Positions 58,732-64,000 of a DNA stretch of 64,000 nt are shown here, one piece after another. The position numbers were made by a program, and so were the translations under genes. Positions within the stretch are counted from its first letter, which is position 1. Every line of letters begins with the position of its first letter. Source of the DNA: Owenia fusiformis (taxonomy: Eukaryota > Annelida > Polychaeta > Sabellida > Oweniidae); assembly GCA_903813345.2 (NCBI GenBank), contig CAIIXF020000011.1, positions 751,001 to 815,000 on the forward strand. The letters are read 5' to 3'. The notes under the pieces were generated by a model, which was not told the DNA's origin, ran no database searches, and was given only the letters and a program-made list of their open reading frames with translations.

Positions 58732-59763
58732 GCGGATGAGTGTTTTTTTAAGAAAACATGTACATTTCAAGATAGGGAACTAATAACTGTCTATGCCAAA
58801 AGGATAAGGTCCATTATAAAAGCAAGCAAAGAACGTAATGATAATCTTGGTGTGGAACTGGAGAATAATTTGAACAAAAATGAAAACTTAACATTAAAGT
58901 GCCACCATAATTGTGTAAACACTTATGTCTCTTCATTCCATATAAATCATGCTAAACGGAAACCTTCAACATCGAGCAAAGAGGAACCTTCCATGAAGAG
59001 AACTCGAAGGTCAAATGTCGAAAACTTTGACTTCAAGAGTCATTGTTTATTTTGTGGACTTGATTGCCCAGTGAAACGAGACAAGAAAAATCCCCATCGA
59101 TGGAAAGCAGCTTATATTTGCAGAACTGTAAACAAAAGTCTAGGTGAGAGATCTCTCAAGGAAAGAATCCTTGAAACATGCAGGAAACGCTCTGATGACC
59201 AAGCACGCCTAGTAGAAATACGTGTTAGTGGAGCAGTAAGTGATTTACATGCGGCTGATGCTAGATACCATGGTAAATGCTATTCATCATTTCTTGGGAC
59301 AAGGAATGTGTCAGCTGCAGTTTCTGGAGCAAGCAAAATAGAGCTTAATAAAACTGATTTAGCTTTGGAGAAGGTTATTGAAGAAGTACGAAATGATACA
59401 TCTAGAATGTGGACGTCCACAGAGCTCTTGGACTATTATATCTCTGCCGGAGGTGTTTATTTCCAAACCGGCAATAGAAGCATAATGGAATGCATTGTGA
59501 AAACATTAGAGGGTGAATTCATTTTACTCTCAACAATTGGCTATGCCAGCCTTCTTATCTCAAAAACATTTGCTCATCAAATACTAAAATTGAAGTCCCA
59601 TGAAGATGATGACAGTCATATTCACATAAAAAACATATCAGCTAAAATTGTCAATGAATGCAAGGAGGTGGCCCCTGATAAAACATGCTACAAAACCAGA
59701 TTGAGTCCCGATGCAGTAAGCTCTCCTATAAGTATGACACACTGTGCCAAAAAGGTTATATAG
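58732..59763 (+). CDS. Exon of an uncharacterised Cys/His-rich protein
   Basis: The frame opens right after acceptor ATTTTCTTTCAG (AG 58730-58731) and runs 343 codons to TAG at 59761-59763. An in-frame donor GCA|GTAAGC (GT 59716-59717) suggests the exon really ends at 59715 in phase 0. No ATG is near the start, so this is an internal exon. Cys/His clusters could bind zinc: KCHHNC, then CLFCGLDC, and HAADARYHGKCYSSF. A basic stretch (KRTRRS) lies between the first two. From memory it resembles a large, poorly described family, multi-copy in cnidarian, echinoderm and mollusc genomes and often near mobile elements; its function is unknown. The rest of the gene is not seen. Confidence 0.65.
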   Translation, partial: ADECFFKKTCTFQDRELITVYAKRIRSIIKASKERNDNLGVELENNLNKNENLTLKCHHNCVNTYVSSFHINHAKRKPSTSSKEEPSMKRTRRSNVENFDFKSHCLFCGLDCPVKRDKKNPHRWKAAYICRTVNKSLGERSLKERILETCRKRSDDQARLVEIRVSGAVSDLHAADARYHGKCYSSFLGTRNVSAAVSGASKIELNKTDLALEKVIEEVRNDTSRMWTSTELLDYYISAGGVYFQTGNRSIMECIVKTLEGEFILLSTIGYASLLISKTFAHQILKLKSHEDDDSHIHIKNISAKIVNECKEVAPDKTCYKTRLSPDAVSSPISMTHCAKKVI

Positions 59764-60540
59764 TAATAGAATCTCCTGTTAACTATGCTCTAATATCAAC
59801 TGTCATAGTGTGAAATATCTCCCGTATCTCCCGTGTTGTAGAGACACAACCTATACCAAGAGATTTGGCGGACAACCAGTATAGTTAGTACTATTTTCAA
59901 CTCTACGAAATATGACCTAATATAGGCTGCGTTATATATCTAGGCTAACAAATAGTTTGCCTACCACTCTATTGGACCTATAGAACCAGACATACCCGCC
60001 GATTCTATGGAAAACAGCTTCTTCTGGCCTATTTCAGGATATACTATTAAATCAGAGCTCTAATAACAGGAGATACGCTAACTATACGAAATGACGTCAT
60101 CGTTTCTTATTTCTTTAACTTATCTGGCTTATTAATGATTTACAATGCACTGTCAGCGTTAAGTAATTAAACAAACAAAATAAAACTGATAGATTCACTT
60201 TATACACATTATTTAGTCAGATATAGTATTAATTGAGATGATTTTTATCATTTTCACTTGATGAAATCGATTTGGTCATATTTATCAATCCAAACTGATG
60301 ATTGTAGTTTATTTAGAATTTTTTCTATTCAAAAAAATATTATTTTCTAGTATTTTCCAATCTAAGCCGAAAATATCAAATTACATCATTTTGATTATTC
60401 TATTTCTATTTGAAAAATATTTACAAAATAAATATTTTAGAAGAAAGAAAGAAATTTCATTTGATTTAAATTAATGTTAACAATGGAGTAAAAAATGTTA
60501 AGAAAAGTCATCAATTAAAAATCAAAAAATTAACTTTCCA
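59764..60540. other. AT-rich spacer with a possible small inverted-repeat element
   Basis: TCTCCTGTTA at about 59771 and its inverse at about 60067 may bound a MITE of about 300 bp; 10-bp ends are not enough to be sure. No exon was seen that continues the 58732 frame. Confidence 0.35.
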
Positions 60541-62235
60541 ATGAGTTAATTGATTCAATCCAAATTTTAATACAGTGTTAATCATAGAATGAGGGACAAT
60601 ATACAATCATATAAATATGAAAAACTTAATTTGCAAATTATTATTTTTGTGGAAATTAGAACAATCGGCTCTAGATATTAATCCATTAACTCTAACAAAC
60701 GGATTAGTTATCAGTTAACAAAACTCATTCATAGAAATTGAAAATAACTTAGGGATTAAAGTATTACTTCTATTGCTCTGACATCAATACATGCATGTGA
60801 ATGGTGAAAATCTGCATGATTTTGAAAGAAATGTTGGCAAAGGGGAGGGAATCGTTACTTGTTAGGTACTGGCCTGTTTAAAATGCGTAATGTATTTAGC
60901 TAAAATTTGAGCAGTTCTGTGTCTATCAAGACTATTTTTGTGGTCTGCAAAGTGAATACAGGTGGTTGTTTGTGCCTGTGTAAGATGGGGCCTTTTTGTT
61001 GTAAACTTAATGTACGTAGTAGAGAAACAATGGAGTAAAAATGTCAGAAAACCCATTTATTAAAAATTAACTTTACGTTGAGTCAATCAATTAAATCCAA
61101 ATTTTAACACAATGTTAATCATTACTTTAGGGACATTATGCAATCAAATAATTATGAAAAAGTTTTCAAATTATTTTTGTGGAACTTAGAACTGTTGGCT
61201 GTAGGAAATTAATCCATTTCCACTAACAAATGGATTAGTTACAGGTATTAGTGTTAACGAAACTCATATTAGAGAAATTGAATAATTGGGGATTAAAGTT
61301 TTACTTATCATATTGTGTCAATATGTTATTTACATCAGTTTGTTCTACCATGCTCCAATTTGCTCAAAGTGTAATCATCGCTTTGTCAGATGAAACATTA
61401 GGAATTAATGTAAAATGTACCCGCTTCTTTATTTTCATTTTCAAACAACTAAACATACCGAATCTCGCACCTTTTGATATTTGGAAGTGGAAAACAAAGA
61501 AAGGTTAATAATAACTAGCTGTAATAAAAAGAAATAGTCCAATTGTAGTAGAAACAAATGTATTACATCATGGACTAATCTGTTGTTTATATCCCTGGTT
61601 TATATCTCAGATATTATATTGATAACAGAAAAAATAAATTGTTAAATGTGAGAGAATTCAAGTTTTAATTTTGTTTTAGCATGGCTTATAACACCACTTG
61701 TATCATGCAAACTTAATGCATGTTTCCTAATTTATTATCAAAGATTTGTGAGAAGAAATCGGAGCAATACATCCAATATATTACAGTAATAAGTTTTAGC
61801 CCTGAGGATCAATTTTCAAAACATACCAACGGGTCACAATTTGTCAATTTTGGCCCATAATCACTTAACAGTGCCCAGATTGGTAAAACTAAATAGGATT
61901 TTGACAGAGAAACAATTGAGTTAAATTGTGAGGAAACCCAATGGAGTAAAAATGTGAGGAAACCCATTGATTAAAAATTAACTTTCCGTTGAGTCAATCA
62001 ATTAAATCCAAATTTTAACACAATGTTAATCATAACATAAGGGACATTATACAATCAAATAATTATGAAAAACTTAATTTGCAAATTATTTGTTGGTTCA
62101 AATTAGAACCATCGGCTGTAGAAATTAATCCATTAACTCTAACAAACAGATTATCTATCAGTGTGAACAAAACTCAAATCATAGAAATTGAATAATTAGG
62201 GATTAAAGTTTGACTTATTACATTGCTCTGGAATG
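60540..62235 (-). repeat. Dispersed repeat family R1, three inverted partial copies
   Basis: The same ordered markers as at 12418-14785 appear on the minus strand: AATCCATTAACTCTAACAAA at about 60680 and 62127, AATTAAATCCAAATTTTAAC at about 61088 and 61998, and GGAGCAATACATCCAATATA at about 61762. Three partial copies (60540-60765, 60845-61290, 61685-62235) lie head to tail. One also carries the sequence upstream of R1 that ends at 14785. Frames here have no protein signature. Confidence 0.75.
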
Positions 62236-62249
62236 TCAATACATGTATC

Positions 62250-64000
62250 CCAGCAAACAGTGACGTCCATGTAACGTCACTCATATGTGGTATATAAGTT
62301 CACTGGAGACGTTGTATATTTCCGTTATATAAACGTCAAAGCAACGTAAAATTGTGACATTCAGCAAAACGTCGGTGGATGGTTAAAAAATGACGTTGTA
62401 GTAATGTGTTAGTAAAGTTCGAAATTTGTGCTGGTGTGAAAAACGTAACAATGACGTTGAATTTTTACCAGTTTGGTTCATTTGCAACGTAATATAAACG
62501 GTAAAATTTAACGTTGTCGTAACGTGTTTTAAATGTGAAAGATATTTGTAAGTGTAGAAAACGTTACAAAGACGTTGTGTTCTCACCAAATTTGGTACAT
62601 TTGCTACGTAATGTAAACGGTAAAATTTGACGTTGTCGTAACGTGTTTTAAACGTGAAAGATATTTGTAAGTGTAGAGAACGTTACAAAGACGTTGCACT
62701 TCTCACCAAGTTGTTTCATTTGCTACGTAATATAAACGGTAAAATTTGACGTTGTCGTAACGTGTTTTAAATGTGAAAGATATTTGTAAGTGTAGAAAAC
62801 GTTACAAAGACGTTGTGTTCTCACCAAATTTGGTACATTTGCTACGTAATGTAGACGGTAAAATTTGACGTTGTCGTAACGTGTTTTAAACGTGAAAGAT
62901 ATTTGTAAGTGTAAAAAACGTTACAAAGACGTTGCACTTCTCACCAAATTGTTTCATTTGCTACGTAATATAAACGGTAAAATTTAACGTTGTCGTAACG
63001 TTTTTTAAATGTGTAAAATATTTGTAAGTGCAGGAAACATTACAAAGACGTTGCAGTTCTCACCAAATTGTTTCATTTGCTACGTAATATAAACGGTAAA
63101 ATTTGACGTTGTCGTAACGTGTTTTAAATGTGAAAGATATTTGTAAGTGTAGAAAACGTTACAAAGACGTTGTGTTCTCACCAAATTTGGTACATTTGCT
63201 ACGTAATGTAAACGGTAAAATTTGACGTTGTCGTAACGTGTTTTAAACGTGAAAGATATTTGTAAGTGTAGAAAACGTTACAAAGACGTTGCACTTCTCA
63301 CCAAATTGTTTCATTTGCTACGTAATATAAACGGTAAAATTTGATGTCGTCGTAACGTGTTCTAAATGTGAAAGATATTTGTAAGTGTAAAAAACGTTTC
63401 AAAGACGTTGTGTTCTCACCAAATTTGGTACATTTGCTACGTAATGTAAACGGTAAAATTTGACGTTGTCGTAACGTGTTTTAAATGTGAAAGATATTTG
63501 TAAGTGTAGAAAACGTTACAAAGACGTTGCACTTCTCACCAAATTGTTTCATTTGCTACGTAATATAAACGGTAAAATTTGATGTCGTCGTAACGTGTTC
63601 TAAATGTGAAAAATATTTGTAAGTGTAAAAAACGTTACAAAGACGTTGCGTTCTCACCAAATTTGGTACATTTACTACGTAATGTAAACAGTAAAATTTG
63701 ACGTTGTCGTAACGTACGTGTTTTAAATGTGAAAGATATTTGTAAGTGTAGAAAACGTTACAAAGACGTTGCAGTTCTCACCAAATTGTTACATTTGCTA
63801 CGTAATATAAACAGTAAAATTTGACGTTGTCATAACGTGTTTTAAATGTGAAAGATAATTGTAAGTCTAGGAAACGTTACAAAGTCCTTGTTTTCCCACC
63901 AAATTGGTTCATTTGCCACGTAGTGAAAATGGCTAATTGTAACGTTGTCAAAACATGGTTTGAATGTGAAAAATATTTGTAATTGTAACACACGTTACAA
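62250..64000. repeat. ACGTT-rich 119-bp tandem array, running off the window
   Basis: A head containing CCCAGCAAACAGTGACGT (about 62250) is followed by about 13 units of 119-120 bp. Each has ACGTTACAAAGACGTTG, TTTGCTACGTAATATAAACG, GACGTTGTCGTAACGTG and GATATTTGTAAGTGTAG. Two unit types mostly alternate: GCACTTCTCACCAAATTGTT and TGTTCTCACCAAATTTGGTA, so the recent amplification unit is about 238 bp. Units are most diverged at both visible edges. CCCAGCAAAC heads with ACGTT-rich internal repeats occur in DNA-transposon-derived repeats of other animals, but I recall this only loosely. Confidence 0.9.

Overview
The window looks like a piece of an AT-rich, repeat-laden genome of an invertebrate animal, probably aquatic. 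Coding sequence sits in short exons bounded by GT/AG splice sites, domains are extracellular animal modules (PAN/apple, thrombospondin type 1, fibronectin III, NHL propeller), and most of the rest is transposons and tandem repeats. There is no operon structure, CRISPR array, rRNA or prokaryotic gene. I cannot name the species; cnidarian, ambulacrarian, cephalochordate or lophotrochozoan origin would all fit.

Gene A (+ strand, about 1.4-31.15 kb) is the best supported gene. It has a TATA/CCAAT-like promoter, a signal-peptide plus PAN exon (1475-1808), a TSP1 exon (25703-25876), an FN3 exon (27128-27418) and a terminal NHL beta-propeller exon (29781-30565), followed by a probable 3'-UTR intron and a polyA signal at 31144. 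Every coding junction is phase 1 and the joined exons give exactly 528 codons including the stop. The first intron is about 24 kb. It holds a 3.9-kb 15-bp minisatellite, two 876-bp hairpin MITEs, a LINE broken by a hAT element, which is itself broken by another element, and three decayed half-copies of the TSP1 exon just before the live one. Gene B (50955-51258) is a paralogous signal-peptide/PAN first exon whose later exons are not visible.

Other candidate coding pieces are a minus-strand terminal exon at 32741-32907, two minus-strand exons at 55995-56108 and 58220-58325, and a plus-strand exon (58732-59715) of a Cys/His-rich uncharacterised protein.

From 36.9 to 49.2 kb lies a 32-bp satellite with a 128-bp four-unit higher order and a longer duplication of about 1.08 kb. 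An 8.8-kb element with long inverted ends and a TTAAAA duplication is inserted into it. That element carries a hAT copy, an 859-bp foldback element and a 0.63-kb near-perfect palindrome. The right part (52.9-64 kb) has a second foldback element, mariner-like repeats, inverted copies of a repeat family also seen at 12-15 kb, and an ACGTT-rich 119-bp tandem array that runs off the window end.

Many long open frames here, including a 696-codon one at 4024-6114, arise from tandem repeats whose unit is a multiple of three and should not be taken as genes.
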